Assembly (NCBI RefSeq): GCF_012935715.1
Contig: NZ_CP052860.1
Coordinates: 5,704,001-5,768,000, forward strand
DNA from: Pseudomonas sp. ADAK13
GTDB lineage: Bacteria > Pseudomonadota > Gammaproteobacteria > Pseudomonadales > Pseudomonadaceae
Length of the DNA stretch: 64,000 bases
Direction of reading: 5' to 3'
In this document: one piece after another, positions 24,533 to 33,915 of the stretch
How the letters are laid out: each line of letters begins with the position of its first letter
Numbering within the stretch: position 1 is the first letter of the stretch
Made by a program: the position numbers and the translations under genes
Notes under the pieces: model-generated
The model's database searches: none
What the model saw: only the letters and a program-made list of their open reading frames with translations
Told to the model about the DNA's origin: nothing

Positions 24533-26817
24533 GCTACAGCGTCGCAGTGCGGGCGCTATGTGAGTTCACCGCCAAGGTCGGCGACCTCGACTTGCGGTTT
24601 ACCCCGTCCCCCAGCGCCCAGGAGGGCATTGTCGGCCACCGCACCGTGGCGTCGCGGCGCAGCGCCCACTACCAGAACGAAGTTGCGCTGGAGGGCGAAT
24701 ACCGGCAGTTGAAAGTCCGGGGCAGGGCAGATGGCTACGACCCGGACCGCAACCAGCTGGAAGAAGTCAAAACCTATCGCGGCGACCTGGACAAGCAGCC
24801 GGCCAACCACCGCCAACTGCACTGGGCCCAGGTCAAGGTGTACGGCTGGCTGATGTGCCAGAAGCTCGGGTTATCGGAGATTGTGCTGGCGCTGGTGTAC
24901 TTCGACATCATTGGCGAGCACGAAATCCTCTTGAGCCAACCCTTCCAGGCCGCCGACCTGGAACACTTCTTCAACCAGCAATGCGCGTTGTTCCTCGGGT
25001 GGGCCGAACAGGAAATGCGTCAGCGCGAAGCCCGCAACGCCGCAGCGGTTGCCCTGGGCTTTCCCCATGCGGCGTTTCGCCCGGGCCAGCGCTCCCTGGC
25101 AGAAACGGTCTACAAGGCCGTCAGCACCGGCCGTTGCCTGATGGCCCAGGCGCCTACCGGGATTGGCAAGACCGTCGGCACGATTTTCCCGATGCTCAAG
25201 GCCCTGGCGCCCCAGCAACTGGACAAGGTGTTCTTCCTCACGGCCAAGACCCCCGGCCGAAAATTGGCGCTGGACGCCGCGCAAGTGCTCTATGACAGCA
25301 GCCCGGACCTGCCGCTGCGGGTGCTGGAACTGGTCGCGCGGGACAAGGCCTGCGAACACCTCGACAAAGCCTGTCACGGCGACTCATGCCCCTTGGCCAA
25401 GGGCTTTTACGACCGCCTGCCCGCCGCCCGCCAGGCCGCTTCACAGGTGCGCCTGCTGGACCAGCGCAACCTGCGGGACGTCGCCCTGGCCCATGACGTG
25501 TGCCCCTATTACCTGAGTCAGGAAATGGCGCGCTGGACCGACGTGGTGGTTGCCGACTACAACTACTACTTCGATTTCGGCGCCATGTTGTTCGGCCTGG
25601 CCCAGCTCAACCAGTGGCGGGTGGCGGTGCTGGTGGATGAAGCCCACAACCTGGTGGAACGCGGCCGTTCGATGTACAGCGCCGCCCTTGATCAGTACAG
25701 CCTCAAGACGTTGCGTGACACCGCCCCGGAACCGCTCAAGAAGTCCTTGCAGCGCCTGAACCGAGAGTGGAACGCCTTGCACAAAGAGCAAGTCGCGCCG
25801 TATCAGGCCTATGCCCGCAAACCCGAGAAACTGCTGCAAGCGTTGAGCCTGTGCACCAGCGCCATGGGCGAGTATTTCAACGACCACCCCGAAGCACTCA
25901 ATGGCGACCTGCAAGCCTTTTACTTCGAGGCGTTGCAGTTCGCCAAGGTCGCCGAACTGTTCAACGAACACTTCATTTTCGACATCAGCAAGCGCGAACT
26001 CAGCGGCAAACGCAGCTCCTCCCACCTGTGCCTGCGCAACGTAGTGCCCGCCGAGTTCATTCGCCCGCGATTGACGGCGGCCCGCAGCAGCGTGCTGTTT
26101 TCCGCCACCCTGAGCCCGCGGCATTACTACGCGGACTTGCTCGGAATGCCACCCGACACGGCCTGGGTCGATGTGGAGTCGCCGTTCAAGGCCGAGCAAC
26201 TACAGGTGCATATCGTCGACCGGATCTCCACCCGGTTCGTGCATCGCCAGGCGTCCCTGGAGCCCATCGTCGAGCTGATCGCCACACAGTTCGCGCAGGC
26301 GCCGGGCAACTACCTGGCGTTTTTCAGCAGCTTCGATTACTTGCAGCCAGTGGCGCAATTGTTGGCCGAACGGCACCCGCACATCCCGCTGTGGCAGCAG
26401 TCACGGGGCATGGCCGAGGCCGAGCGCCAGGCGTTTCTCGACCAGTTCACCCAGCACAGCCAGGGCATCGGTTTTGCCGTACTCGGCGGTGCATTCGGCG
26501 AAGGCATCGACCTACCGGGAACGCGACTGATCGGCGCGTTTATCGCCACCCTGGGCCTGGCACAACTGAACCCGGTGAATGAGCAGCTCAAGGTGCGGAT
26601 GGGCGCGATTTTCGGCGCCGGTTACGACTACACCTACCTGTACCCGGGCATTCAGAAGGTGGTGCAGGCCGCGGGCCGGGTGATTCGCAGCCAGCAGGAC
26701 CGGGGCGTGGTGATGCTGATCGATGACCGTTTTGGCGAAGCCCGGGTGCGGCAGCTGTTGCCACGCTGGTGGTCGATCACTGCGGCGGATACACCGCGTC
26801 CCGCAACTGGTGGGTGA
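24529..26817 (+). CDS. DinG/Rad3-like DNA helicase with N-terminal PD-(D/E)XK nuclease motif
   Basis: A 762-residue superfamily 2 helicase. Walker A is APTGIGKT (Lys214) and the DEAH box is VDEAHN (Asp370). Four cysteines between these motifs (KACEHLDKACHGDSC and, later, DVCPYY) fit the iron-sulfur cluster of XPD/DinG enzymes. The N-terminal 130 residues show a nuclease-like signature, Asp68 (RADGYD) with Glu79 and Lys81 (EEVKTYRG). The TTG start at 24529 overlaps the FAN1 stop (TTGA) and gives the expected N terminus LSYSVAVRALCEFTA. The 3' end overlaps the convergent hydrolase gene by 41 bases. Confidence 0.88.
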   Translation: MSYSVAVRALCEFTAKVGDLDLRFTPSPSAQEGIVGHRTVASRRSAHYQNEVALEGEYRQLKVRGRADGYDPDRNQLEEVKTYRGDLDKQPANHRQLHWAQVKVYGWLMCQKLGLSEIVLALVYFDIIGEHEILLSQPFQAADLEHFFNQQCALFLGWAEQEMRQREARNAAAVALGFPHAAFRPGQRSLAETVYKAVSTGRCLMAQAPTGIGKTVGTIFPMLKALAPQQLDKVFFLTAKTPGRKLALDAAQVLYDSSPDLPLRVLELVARDKACEHLDKACHGDSCPLAKGFYDRLPAARQAASQVRLLDQRNLRDVALAHDVCPYYLSQEMARWTDVVVADYNYYFDFGAMLFGLAQLNQWRVAVLVDEAHNLVERGRSMYSAALDQYSLKTLRDTAPEPLKKSLQRLNREWNALHKEQVAPYQAYARKPEKLLQALSLCTSAMGEYFNDHPEALNGDLQAFYFEALQFAKVAELFNEHFIFDISKRELSGKRSSSHLCLRNVVPAEFIRPRLTAARSSVLFSATLSPRHYYADLLGMPPDTAWVDVESPFKAEQLQVHIVDRISTRFVHRQASLEPIVELIATQFAQAPGNYLAFFSSFDYLQPVAQLLAERHPHIPLWQQSRGMAEAERQAFLDQFTQHSQGIGFAVLGGAFGEGIDLPGTRLIGAFIATLGLAQLNPVNEQLKVRMGAIFGAGYDYTYLYPGIQKVVQAAGRVIRSQQDRGVVMLIDDRFGEARVRQLLPRWWSITAADTPRPATGG

Positions 26818-27985
26818 ACAGCCCGGACATGCCTTCGTACGCGGTATTGGTCAATGCGACCACTGTGAGCTTTTGCTGCGGGTCGACAAACCAGCTGTGA
26901 CCGTAGGCGCCGCCCCATTCAAAGGTGCCACGGGATTGCGGCGTGCCCGTCAGCGCCGGGTCACTCAGCACCGCCCAGCCGTAACCGAACCCCCAACCCG
27001 GGTCCTGGGTTTGCGCCATGGCGCCGACCTGATCGGTGACCATCAACTGCACGCTGTGCGCGGACAGGATCGGTGCGCCGCCCTGGCGAATGGTTTCCAG
27101 GAACCGCGCAATATCACCTGCCGTCCCGGCCATGCCGGCGCCGCCGGAAGGGTAGGCATGGGGATCAAGAATCCGCCGCACATCAAACAGCGCGGTGCTG
27201 TTGCCCGAGGTGATGGTGGCCTTGTCGACCATACGCAACGGCTGCGGTGATCCATCCTGATACGCGGCGGCCAGCCGCGTGAGGTCGGTCACGGCAAACC
27301 CGGTATCGCGCAGACCCAGAGGCCCGGTCACCGACTCGTGGATCAATTCCGGCAAGCGCTGGCCCGACGCCTTTTCCAGCACCGCACCCAGCACATCGGT
27401 GGCCATCGAATACTGCCAGCGGGTACCCGGCGGGTAACTCAGGGGCACGCTGGCGATGCGTTTCAGGTTCTCGGCAAAGCTGATTTCCGGCTCGCCCAAA
27501 CCATCGGAAACCCCGGCGGTGCGGTAGGGGCCGTGGGGGTCTTCCAGAAAACCGTAGCTGAGGCCGGCAGTGTGGTTGAGCAATTGGCTGACGGTGATCA
27601 CCGGGATGGTGCCATCCGCCAGCCTGGGATTGAAGTCGGGCAGCCAGCGGCTGACCGGATCGTCCAGGCCCAGGCGGCCTTGTTCCACCAGGTGCATCGC
27701 GGCGGCGGAGACCAGCGGCTTGGTGACCGATGCCAGGCGAAAGATCGTGTCCTCCGTCATCGGCCGCTCGGCTTCCCGGTCCGCCAACCCGGCAGCACGG
27801 TGGTAAACCAACTGCCCATCCCGCAGCACCAGCACCACTGTGCCCACCAGACGCTTGTCGGCAATGGCGCTGTCGACCACTGCATCCACTCGCTGGGCGA
27901 GTTGCGGGTCGTGGTTGCTGGCGCAGGCGAGGGTGGTGCAAAGCGAGGCGGCGAAGGCCACAAGGTGTCTGGTAGACGGCTGCAT
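26777..27985 (-). CDS. Serine hydrolase of the beta-lactamase/class C family
   Basis: A 402-residue probably periplasmic protein with signal peptide (hydrophobic core LVAFAASLCTTLAC). The class C-type SxxK motif is Ser86-Val-Thr-Lys89. A Tyr-Ser-Met at WQYSMATDV stands in the place of YxN, and HSW near the C terminus (AYGHSWFVDP) stands in the place of KTG. Such proteins are usually esterases, D-aminopeptidases or transacylases rather than resistance enzymes. The altered second and third motifs support that here. It is a single gene whose end overlaps the helicase gene. Confidence 0.85.
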   Translation of the reverse strand: MQPSTRHLVAFAASLCTTLACASNHDPQLAQRVDAVVDSAIADKRLVGTVVLVLRDGQLVYHRAAGLADREAERPMTEDTIFRLASVTKPLVSAAAMHLVEQGRLGLDDPVSRWLPDFNPRLADGTIPVITVSQLLNHTAGLSYGFLEDPHGPYRTAGVSDGLGEPEISFAENLKRIASVPLSYPPGTRWQYSMATDVLGAVLEKASGQRLPELIHESVTGPLGLRDTGFAVTDLTRLAAAYQDGSPQPLRMVDKATITSGNSTALFDVRRILDPHAYPSGGAGMAGTAGDIARFLETIRQGGAPILSAHSVQLMVTDQVGAMAQTQDPGWGFGYGWAVLSDPALTGTPQSRGTFEWGGAYGHSWFVDPQQKLTVVALTNTAYEGMSGLFTHQLRDAVYPPQ

Positions 27986-28044
27986 GGGTCAGGCTCTCTC
28001 ATCGGCAGTGCATGACCAACAAATATGAACACAAGGGCCCCAAA

Positions 28045-29004
28045 CTACAACGAGACACTGCACAGTTGCTGACTCAGTCCCCACAAACGTTCGGCTTGCT
28101 CGGGGTCGACGGCCCAGGCCCGTACTCCGTTACGCCGGGAGTCATCCTGCGACGGCGCAGCCACATCGCAATCTTCGCAGTAGACTCCGCCCAGGCCCTC
28201 TAGTTGCGGGCTGACGGCGCACCATACCGACGTTGCGGCGCCTTGCTCGGGGCTCTTGTAGTGACTGGCGCGACGGATATTGCCTTGGTCATCCAGGGCA
28301 CCGACGAACGCCAGGTCGTCCTTGTTCAAATAGCGGATCAAGTCAGTGAGAATTTCCCCAGGATGCACGGAGAATGCGCGCACACCATCAGCTATACCAC
28401 GTCGGTCGAGCGCTACCGCGAACAGCGCGTTGGCGGTTTTTGATTGGCCATAGGCGAGCCACTTGTCATAGGGGCGGCGCTCAAATTGCGGGTCATCGAA
28501 GTGCACAGGGCTGAGCCGATGGCCGAGGGACGACACCGAAACCACCCGTGCCCCGCGGGCCTGGCACAGCGCCGGCCACAGCCTTGCGGTGAGCTGGAAG
28601 TGGCCCAGGTGGTTGGTAGCGAACTGAGCTTCGAGGCCTCGTGCATCCCGTTGCAGTGGCGTGGCCATGATTCCGGCGCTATTGATCAGCAGGTCCAATG
28701 CCCGCCCGCTGGATAGAAAGTTTTCGGCAAAGCGATCAATTGAGGCCGGGTCGAGTAAATCGAGGCTGGTATGTTCAACGCCGATAATGCCAGAAAGATT
28801 GCGTTCGGCCTTTTGAGGATCCCGTGCGGGAACGATCACCTGTGCACCGGCGCTGGACAGCACGCGAACAGTTTCCAGGCCGATGCCGGAATAGCCGCCA
28901 GTGACGATCACAGTCTTGCCAAGCAAGTCGCAGGCCGCCAAGGCTTGCAGCGCGGTAGTACAGGCGTCGAAGCCGCTGCCAACCGGGATTTGTTTTTCAG
29001 TCAT
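28045..29004 (-). CDS. Short-chain dehydrogenase/reductase
   Basis: A 319-residue NAD(P)-dependent oxidoreductase. The cofactor motif TGGYSGIG starts at Thr35, the NSAG motif at 108-111, and catalytic Tyr185/Lys189 lie in YGQSK, with the catalytic Ser in SVSSLGHR. Its length and sequence style resemble the retinol-dehydrogenase/WWOX-like subgroup common in bacteria. AAGGAG precedes the ATG. It is divergent from an AraC-family gene across 96 bases and is presumably its target. The substrate is unknown. Confidence 0.9.
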   Translation of the reverse strand: MTEKQIPVGSGFDACTTALQALAACDLLGKTVIVTGGYSGIGLETVRVLSSAGAQVIVPARDPQKAERNLSGIIGVEHTSLDLLDPASIDRFAENFLSSGRALDLLINSAGIMATPLQRDARGLEAQFATNHLGHFQLTARLWPALCQARGARVVSVSSLGHRLSPVHFDDPQFERRPYDKWLAYGQSKTANALFAVALDRRGIADGVRAFSVHPGEILTDLIRYLNKDDLAFVGALDDQGNIRRASHYKSPEQGAATSVWCAVSPQLEGLGGVYCEDCDVAAPSQDDSRRNGVRAWAVDPEQAERLWGLSQQLCSVSL

Positions 29005-29100
29005 GAAAGATCTCCTTAAGGGAGGCCTAGGTTCCCCGCTGGAACCCGGACGTGGAATACCCTAGAGTCCGTTTTTCTGTCGCGATCGTCCGGAGCTTTT

Positions 29101-30063
29101 ATGGATACCCTTTCCGATGTGCTGGCACTGTTAAAAAGCCATCGCTCGACCTTCGCCGGCCTGAAGGCCGGAGGCACATGGGCCATTAACTTTGCGGCGC
29201 CGGACGGCATCAAGTTCAACGCGGTGGTGGAGGGCAGTTGCTGGCTGGAGGTGGAAGGGCTGGTGGTGCCGATGCGCTTGTATGAGGGTGATTGTTTCCT
29301 GTTGACCCAGGCACGCCCGTGGAGGCTGTCCAGTCATCTGTCGGGTGAAGGCGTTGATGCACGGGAGGTGTATGCCGATGCGGTCGGCGGTATCGCCACA
29401 CTGGGGGACACGGTGGATCTGTTTTTGATCGCCGGGCGCTTTATCTACGGGGATGACGCTCGGCTGTTGCTGGACAGCCTGCCGCCGGTGCTGCGGGTGA
29501 GCGCCCACTCCGAACAGGCCGCCGTATTGCGCTGGTGCCTGGACCGCCTGGCCCGGGAATACGCCAGCCCGCTACAAGGTGCGGCGCTGATGACCGAGCA
29601 TTTGGCGCAAATGATGCTGGTGCAAATCCTGCGGCTCTATCAATCTTCCATGGGCGCGAACACCACTGGCTGGTTGGGGGCATTGACCGATCCAAGGCTG
29701 GCTCCGGTGCTGCGGGAAATTCACGCGGCACCTGCCCGGCGCTGGACACTGAGTGAAATGGCCGCCGTGGCGAGTCAATCCCGCTCTACCTTTGCCTTGC
29801 ACTTCAAGCAACGGGTAGGGCTGGCACCGCAGGAATACCTGACCCGCTGGCGCATGCACCTGGCGGTGCAGGCCTTGAAAGCCAGCGATAACAGCGTGTC
29901 CACGATCGGCCAGTCCCTGGGTTATCAGTCAGACAGCGCGTTCAGCAATGCTTTCAAGCGCGTGATGGCCTGCTCTCCCCGGGAATACCGCGAGCGAACC
30001 CCACACAAGGAACCCAGTGATGAGCGACATCCAGCAGCAGAAGGTCAAGGTCAACGGCATTGA
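29101..30063 (+). CDS. AraC-family transcriptional regulator
   Basis: A 320-residue regulator with an N-terminal cupin-type ligand domain (cupin_6-like; NFAAPDGIKFNAVVEGSCWL, VPMRLYEGDCFLL). The C-terminal double helix-turn-helix lies near residues 205-305 (WTLSEMAAVASQSRSTFALHFK, LGYQSDSAFSNAFKRVMACSPREYR). GGAG lies before the ATG. It faces the SDR gene and overlaps the start of the downstream hydrolase gene by 44 bases. It is therefore likely to control both, in line with the many AraC/cupin_6 regulators placed next to SDR genes. Confidence 0.9.
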   Translation: MDTLSDVLALLKSHRSTFAGLKAGGTWAINFAAPDGIKFNAVVEGSCWLEVEGLVVPMRLYEGDCFLLTQARPWRLSSHLSGEGVDAREVYADAVGGIATLGDTVDLFLIAGRFIYGDDARLLLDSLPPVLRVSAHSEQAAVLRWCLDRLAREYASPLQGAALMTEHLAQMMLVQILRLYQSSMGANTTGWLGALTDPRLAPVLREIHAAPARRWTLSEMAAVASQSRSTFALHFKQRVGLAPQEYLTRWRMHLAVQALKASDNSVSTIGQSLGYQSDSAFSNAFKRVMACSPREYRERTPHKEPSDERHPAAEGQGQRH

Positions 30064-30961
30064 ATTGAACGTGCACATCGCCGGGCCCGAGAACGGTCCG
30101 CCGGTGTGGCTGCTGCATGGGTTTCCCGAGTGCTGGTACTCCTGGCGCGAGCAGATTCCGGCGCTTGTCGCGCTGGGTTATCGGGTGTTTGTGCCGCAAA
30201 TGCGCGGTTATGGACAGTCCAGCGCGCCGCCGGAGGTGGCCGACTATGAGCTGCTGACCCTGTGCGCCGATATCCAGGGCGCCATGGACCTGTTCGGGCA
30301 TCGTCAGGTCGTCATGGTCGGCCACGACTGGGGCGCAGTGGTGGCCTGGCACCTGGCGTTGCTGGAGCCTGAGCGGGTCACCCGGCTGGTGACGATGTCG
30401 GTGCCGTTCGCCGGGCGCTCGCGCAGGCCGGTGATCGAAATCATGCGCGAGCTGTACGCCGATCGCTTCAATTACATCCTGTACTTCCAGGCGCCGGGCG
30501 TGGCCGAAAAGGAGCTGGATGCCGACATTGAGCGAACCCTGCGCCTGTTCATGCAGGACCAGGACGTGTTCCTGCAGCAGAAACCCGCCAGCGCGAAACT
30601 GCTGGAAGGTGTCCCGCTGCCGGGCAAGCTCCCTGCCTGGTGCAGTCAGCAGGATCTCGATGTGTATGTGCAGACCTTCGCCGGCGACGGCTTTCGCGGC
30701 CCGTTGAACTGGTACCGCAACTTCGAGCGCAACTGGCAGCGCACCGAGTTCCTGGCCGGCAAGCAGGTGCTGCAACCGACGCTGTTCCTGATCGGCGACC
30801 GCGACCCAGTGGGCGTGTTCGAAGCTCACACCCTCAAGCGCATGCCTGAGGTGGTGCCCAACCTGCAGCAAGCGGTCCTTGCCAACTGCGGCCACTGGAT
30901 TCAGAACGAGCAGGGGGCCCGGGTCAACGAGTTGCTGGTCGGGTTTCTAGGGCGAACGTGA
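30020..30961 (+). CDS. Alpha/beta hydrolase, epoxide-hydrolase-like
   Basis: A 313-residue enzyme with the oxyanion motif HGFPE (residues 33-37). The nucleophile is Asp103 in GHDWGA, rather than serine, which points to an epoxide hydrolase or haloalkane-dehalogenase-type mechanism. The acid is probably in GDRDPVG and the base is His292 (CGHW). ATG at 30020 follows AAGG. It starts inside the end of the araC-type gene, so the two are coupled. Its 3' end overlaps the convergent histidine kinase gene by 38 bases. Confidence 0.87.
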   Translation: MSDIQQQKVKVNGIELNVHIAGPENGPPVWLLHGFPECWYSWREQIPALVALGYRVFVPQMRGYGQSSAPPEVADYELLTLCADIQGAMDLFGHRQVVMVGHDWGAVVAWHLALLEPERVTRLVTMSVPFAGRSRRPVIEIMRELYADRFNYILYFQAPGVAEKELDADIERTLRLFMQDQDVFLQQKPASAKLLEGVPLPGKLPAWCSQQDLDVYVQTFAGDGFRGPLNWYRNFERNWQRTEFLAGKQVLQPTLFLIGDRDPVGVFEAHTLKRMPEVVPNLQQAVLANCGHWIQNEQGARVNELLVGFLGRT

Positions 30962-32390
30962 ACGTCGCGCCGCGTCCTGGCACATCGATCAGGCGGATTT
31001 CCTGACCGTGCAATTGCAGGATGCGGTGCACGATGCGCAAGCCCAGGCCGCCATCGCGTCGGGCACCGCCAATGGTGAACGCACGCAGGAACAGGCCTTC
31101 GCGCAAATCCGCCGCAATCCCCGGGCCGCTGTCGCTCACCGTCACTTCAACAACGCCGGCCCTGGGCGCCAGGGTCACTTCAACTTCGCCATTGAGCGGC
31201 GTATGGCGCAAGGCATTGTCCAGCAGGTTGGTGAGCACCCGTTCGATCAGGCCCAAATCCGCCAGTACGGTCGGCACTACCGGCGGCAGGCTGGCGGTGA
31301 GGGTGATGCTGCGGGCTTCGGCCGTGAGTTCGAACTTCTGGAAGATGTCCTGCACCAGGTCGGGCAACGAAAAACCTTCGATGACCGGCTGCACAAACCC
31401 GTGTTCCAGGCGCACCAGTTCCAGCAGCGACTGGGCCAGCCCGCCGACCTTGCGACTCTGGTCCAGGGCGATGCCCAGGTAGCGCCGGCGTTCCTGCTGG
31501 GTCAGGCTGGCGTCTTTCAGGGACAGGGTTTCCAGGTAACCATGCAAGGAGGCCAGGGGCGTGCGCAGGTCGTGGGAGATATTCGCGACCATCTCCCGAC
31601 GCTCCTGCTCTTGATGAGTGATGGCCCGCCACTGTTCACCCAGGCGGTTCTCCATCTGCACGAAGGCGTGGTCGAGCACCGCAATCTCATCCTGGCTGGC
31701 CACCTCGGGGGCCACGGCTTGCGGGACTTTCGGTGCGCCGTTGATATCGAACTGGCCAACCTTTTCGGTTAACTGCCGCAGGGGCCGGGTGATCCACGCA
31801 AACGCGGTCAAACCCGCCAACAGGCACAGCAACGCCACCAGCGCGATGGACCACAGGGCGATATTCAGGGCCATGCCGGTGGCGTCCCGGGCGTCGAATA
31901 CATCATGGGCCTCGCCCAACAGCACCACATACAGGTAGCCGGCCTGCTGGCCATTGACCCGCAGCGGCGCGGCGCTGAACACCTTGAGGCCGTCGACACT
32001 GCGCGGGTCATCGCCGAGGATCGGCAACATTGCACCGCTGAGGAACCGCCGCACCGGCTCCAGGTTGACCTGGTCGCGGCGCAGGTGGCCGCTGGGCGCC
32101 GCATTGCCGACCACGCGGCCGTTGATGTCCAGCAGGTACACCTCGACGCTCGGGTTCACCAGCATCAATTGGCTGAACAGGTTACGCACCGCCTCAGGCT
32201 TGAGGCCGTCGGCGTCCATCAGTTGGGTGTCGCGGGCGATGTGCGCGGCGAGGTCGCGGGACAGGCCTTGCACCACTTCCAGCTCATGCATGTGGTTGGA
32301 GCGCACTTGCAGCCACGCCGAGGTGCCGCTGCAAATCAACAGCAACAGGGCGAACACCAGGGACAGGCGTTGGGTCAGGGTCAGCCTCAT
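30924..32390 (-). CDS. Two-component sensor histidine kinase
   Basis: A 488-residue membrane kinase with an N-terminal membrane helix (LVFALLLLICSGTSAW), a periplasmic sensor of about 140 residues and a second helix (ALWSIALVALLCLLAG). A HAMP segment, the phosphorylated His in ANISHDLRTPL, an N-box (LLDNALRHTP) and ATP lids (SDSGPGI, GLGLRIV) follow. The ATG at 32390 overlaps the response regulator stop by four bases; upstream in-frame codons lie inside that gene and are rejected. Facing the methionine-sulfoxide reductase genes, it may sense oxidative damage in the envelope; this is inference. Confidence 0.92.
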   Translation of the reverse strand: MRLTLTQRLSLVFALLLLICSGTSAWLQVRSNHMHELEVVQGLSRDLAAHIARDTQLMDADGLKPEAVRNLFSQLMLVNPSVEVYLLDINGRVVGNAAPSGHLRRDQVNLEPVRRFLSGAMLPILGDDPRSVDGLKVFSAAPLRVNGQQAGYLYVVLLGEAHDVFDARDATGMALNIALWSIALVALLCLLAGLTAFAWITRPLRQLTEKVGQFDINGAPKVPQAVAPEVASQDEIAVLDHAFVQMENRLGEQWRAITHQEQERREMVANISHDLRTPLASLHGYLETLSLKDASLTQQERRRYLGIALDQSRKVGGLAQSLLELVRLEHGFVQPVIEGFSLPDLVQDIFQKFELTAEARSITLTASLPPVVPTVLADLGLIERVLTNLLDNALRHTPLNGEVEVTLAPRAGVVEVTVSDSGPGIAADLREGLFLRAFTIGGARRDGGLGLRIVHRILQLHGQEIRLIDVPGRGATFTFALETRPATR

Positions 32391-33097
32391 GCGGACTGCT
32401 CGGCAAATTTGTAGCCACGGCCCCACACCGTGAGGATGCGCGCCGGGTTGGCCGGGTCAGCCTCGACCTTGGCCCGCAGGCGGTTGATATGGGTGTTGAC
32501 CGTGTGCTCATAGCCTTCGTGGCTGTAGCCCCACACGGCATTGAGCAGATCCATGCGCGAAAACACCTTGCCCGGCTGGCGGGCGAAAAAGTACAGCAGG
32601 TCGAATTCCCGGGGCGTGAGGTCCAGCCGCTGGCCTTGCAGGGTGGCGTCGCGGGTCAGCGGGTTGATGAACAACTGGCCGAGGTCAAGGCTGCCGGCGT
32701 CCATCTTCAGGTTGCGCGCCATGGCGTCGACCCGCCGCAGCAGCGCCTTGACCCGCGCCACCAGCTCCGGCATGGAAAACGGCTTGGCCAGGTAGTCGTC
32801 GGCCCCCAGTTCCAGGCCCAGGATGCGGTGCAGCTCACTGGAGCGGGCACTGGTGATAATGATCGGCGTGTAGCGCGTCATGGCCCGGGCCCGCCGGCAG
32901 ATTTCCAGGCCGTCGACGCCGGGCAGCATCAAGTCGAGAATCAGCGCATCCCAGCCGCCTTGCTCCAGCAGGCGCAGGCCTTCGTCACCGTCGGCACTGT
33001 GGACCACCTCGAACTGCTCGTCCCGCAGATGCAGGCAGATCAAATCGGCAATATGGGCATCGTCCTCGACCACCAGGACACGTTTGGGCTGATCCAT
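32387..33097 (-). CDS. OmpR-family response regulator
   Basis: A 236-residue regulator. The receiver domain has the acidic pair EDD (residues 11-13), the phosphoryl-accepting Asp in LILDLMLPG and Lys in LAKPF. The C-terminal winged helix is typical (LDLTPREFDLLYFFARQPGKV, then YEHTVNTHINRLRAKVE). It is the first gene of the pair and is co-translated with the kinase. A 276-base region containing a REP pair separates it from divergent msrB. Confidence 0.94.
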   Translation of the reverse strand: MDQPKRVLVVEDDAHIADLICLHLRDEQFEVVHSADGDEGLRLLEQGGWDALILDLMLPGVDGLEICRRARAMTRYTPIIITSARSSELHRILGLELGADDYLAKPFSMPELVARVKALLRRVDAMARNLKMDAGSLDLGQLFINPLTRDATLQGQRLDLTPREFDLLYFFARQPGKVFSRMDLLNAVWGYSHEGYEHTVNTHINRLRAKVEADPANPARILTVWGRGYKFAEQSA

Positions 33098-33233
33098 TGA
33101 TAGAAACCTGTCTTCGTAATTCGCGCATTGTGCGGCTTTTGCAACAGTGTAGTTATCACGAATTGTTTAACTCTGCGTGAGGATTCCGCGACCACCCCGG
33201 GCCTAACCTTCACTCATCGCAATGGCAAAAATT

Positions 33234-33330
33234 GTGGCGAGGGGGCTTGTCCCCCGTTGGGCTGCGTAGCGGCCCCAAAAAAAGCGGGAGCGCTGCGCAC
33301 TCCAACGGGGGACAAGCCCCCTCGCCACAG
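33234..33330. repeat. Paired inverted REP elements (GTGGCGAGGGGGCTTGTCCCCC type)
   Basis: Head-to-head units start GTGGCGAGGGGGCTTG and end CAAGCCCCCTCGCCAC. They lie in the divergent gap between the two-component genes and msrB, an unusual place because both flanking genes start there. The same type recurs at 48305. Confidence 0.85.
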
Positions 33331-33373
33331 GGTTATTTGCCGGCCATATAGTGTTGGAACTTAGGAGAAGGTC

Positions 33374-33886
33374 ATGTATTCACGTCGACAGATCTTGCTG
33401 GCCGGCGGCGGCCTTGGGCTCGCGGTCATCGCCGGTGGCCTGCTGCAAAAAATCAACGCCGGCCCCGGGCTGATCGCCGAAGCTGAGGCCGCCGAAAACT
33501 TCGAAGTCAGTCACACCGACGCCGAATGGCGCACCCTGCTGACCGCCGAGCAATACGCGATCCTGCGCGAAGAGGGCACCGAACGCCCCTACAGCAGTGC
33601 GCTCAACAGCGAACACCGCAACGGCACATTCGCCTGCGCCGGTTGCGCACTGCCGCTGTATTCCTCGACCACCAAATTTGAAAGCCACACCGGCTGGCCC
33701 AGCTTCTGGCAACCCCTGGAAAACGCCGTGGCCAGCCACGTCGACACCTCCTTTGGCGTGGTGCGCAAGGAAATCCATTGCCGGCGCTGTGGCGGCCATC
33801 AGGGCCACGTATTCGACGACGGCCCCGCGCCCACCGGCCTGCGCTACTGCATGAACGGCGCAGCCATGACGTTCACCGCGGCTTAA
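33374..33886 (+). CDS. msrB: Exported methionine-(R)-sulfoxide reductase MsrB
   Basis: A 170-residue enzyme reducing methionine-R-sulfoxide. The N terminus SRRQILLAGGGLGLAVIAGG is a twin-arginine-type export signal, so it probably works in the periplasm. Zinc cysteines are Cys88/Cys91 (CAGC) and Cys136/Cys139 (CRRC). The resolving or catalytic Cys159 lies in RYCMNGAAMTF. It opens a three-gene set with a dipZ-like electron-transfer gene and msrA, and AGGAGAAGG lies before the ATG. Confidence 0.94.
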   Translation: MYSRRQILLAGGGLGLAVIAGGLLQKINAGPGLIAEAEAAENFEVSHTDAEWRTLLTAEQYAILREEGTERPYSSALNSEHRNGTFACAGCALPLYSSTTKFESHTGWPSFWQPLENAVASHVDTSFGVVRKEIHCRRCGGHQGHVFDDGPAPTGLRYCMNGAAMTFTAA

Positions 33887-33915
33887 TTCAATGTCTTCTT
33901 ATAAGGGAATACCCC

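Noticed and set aside
26777-27985. Beta-lactamase resistance gene
   Set aside because: The SxxK motif is present, but the YxN and KTG motifs are replaced, so an esterase or peptidase is more likely.
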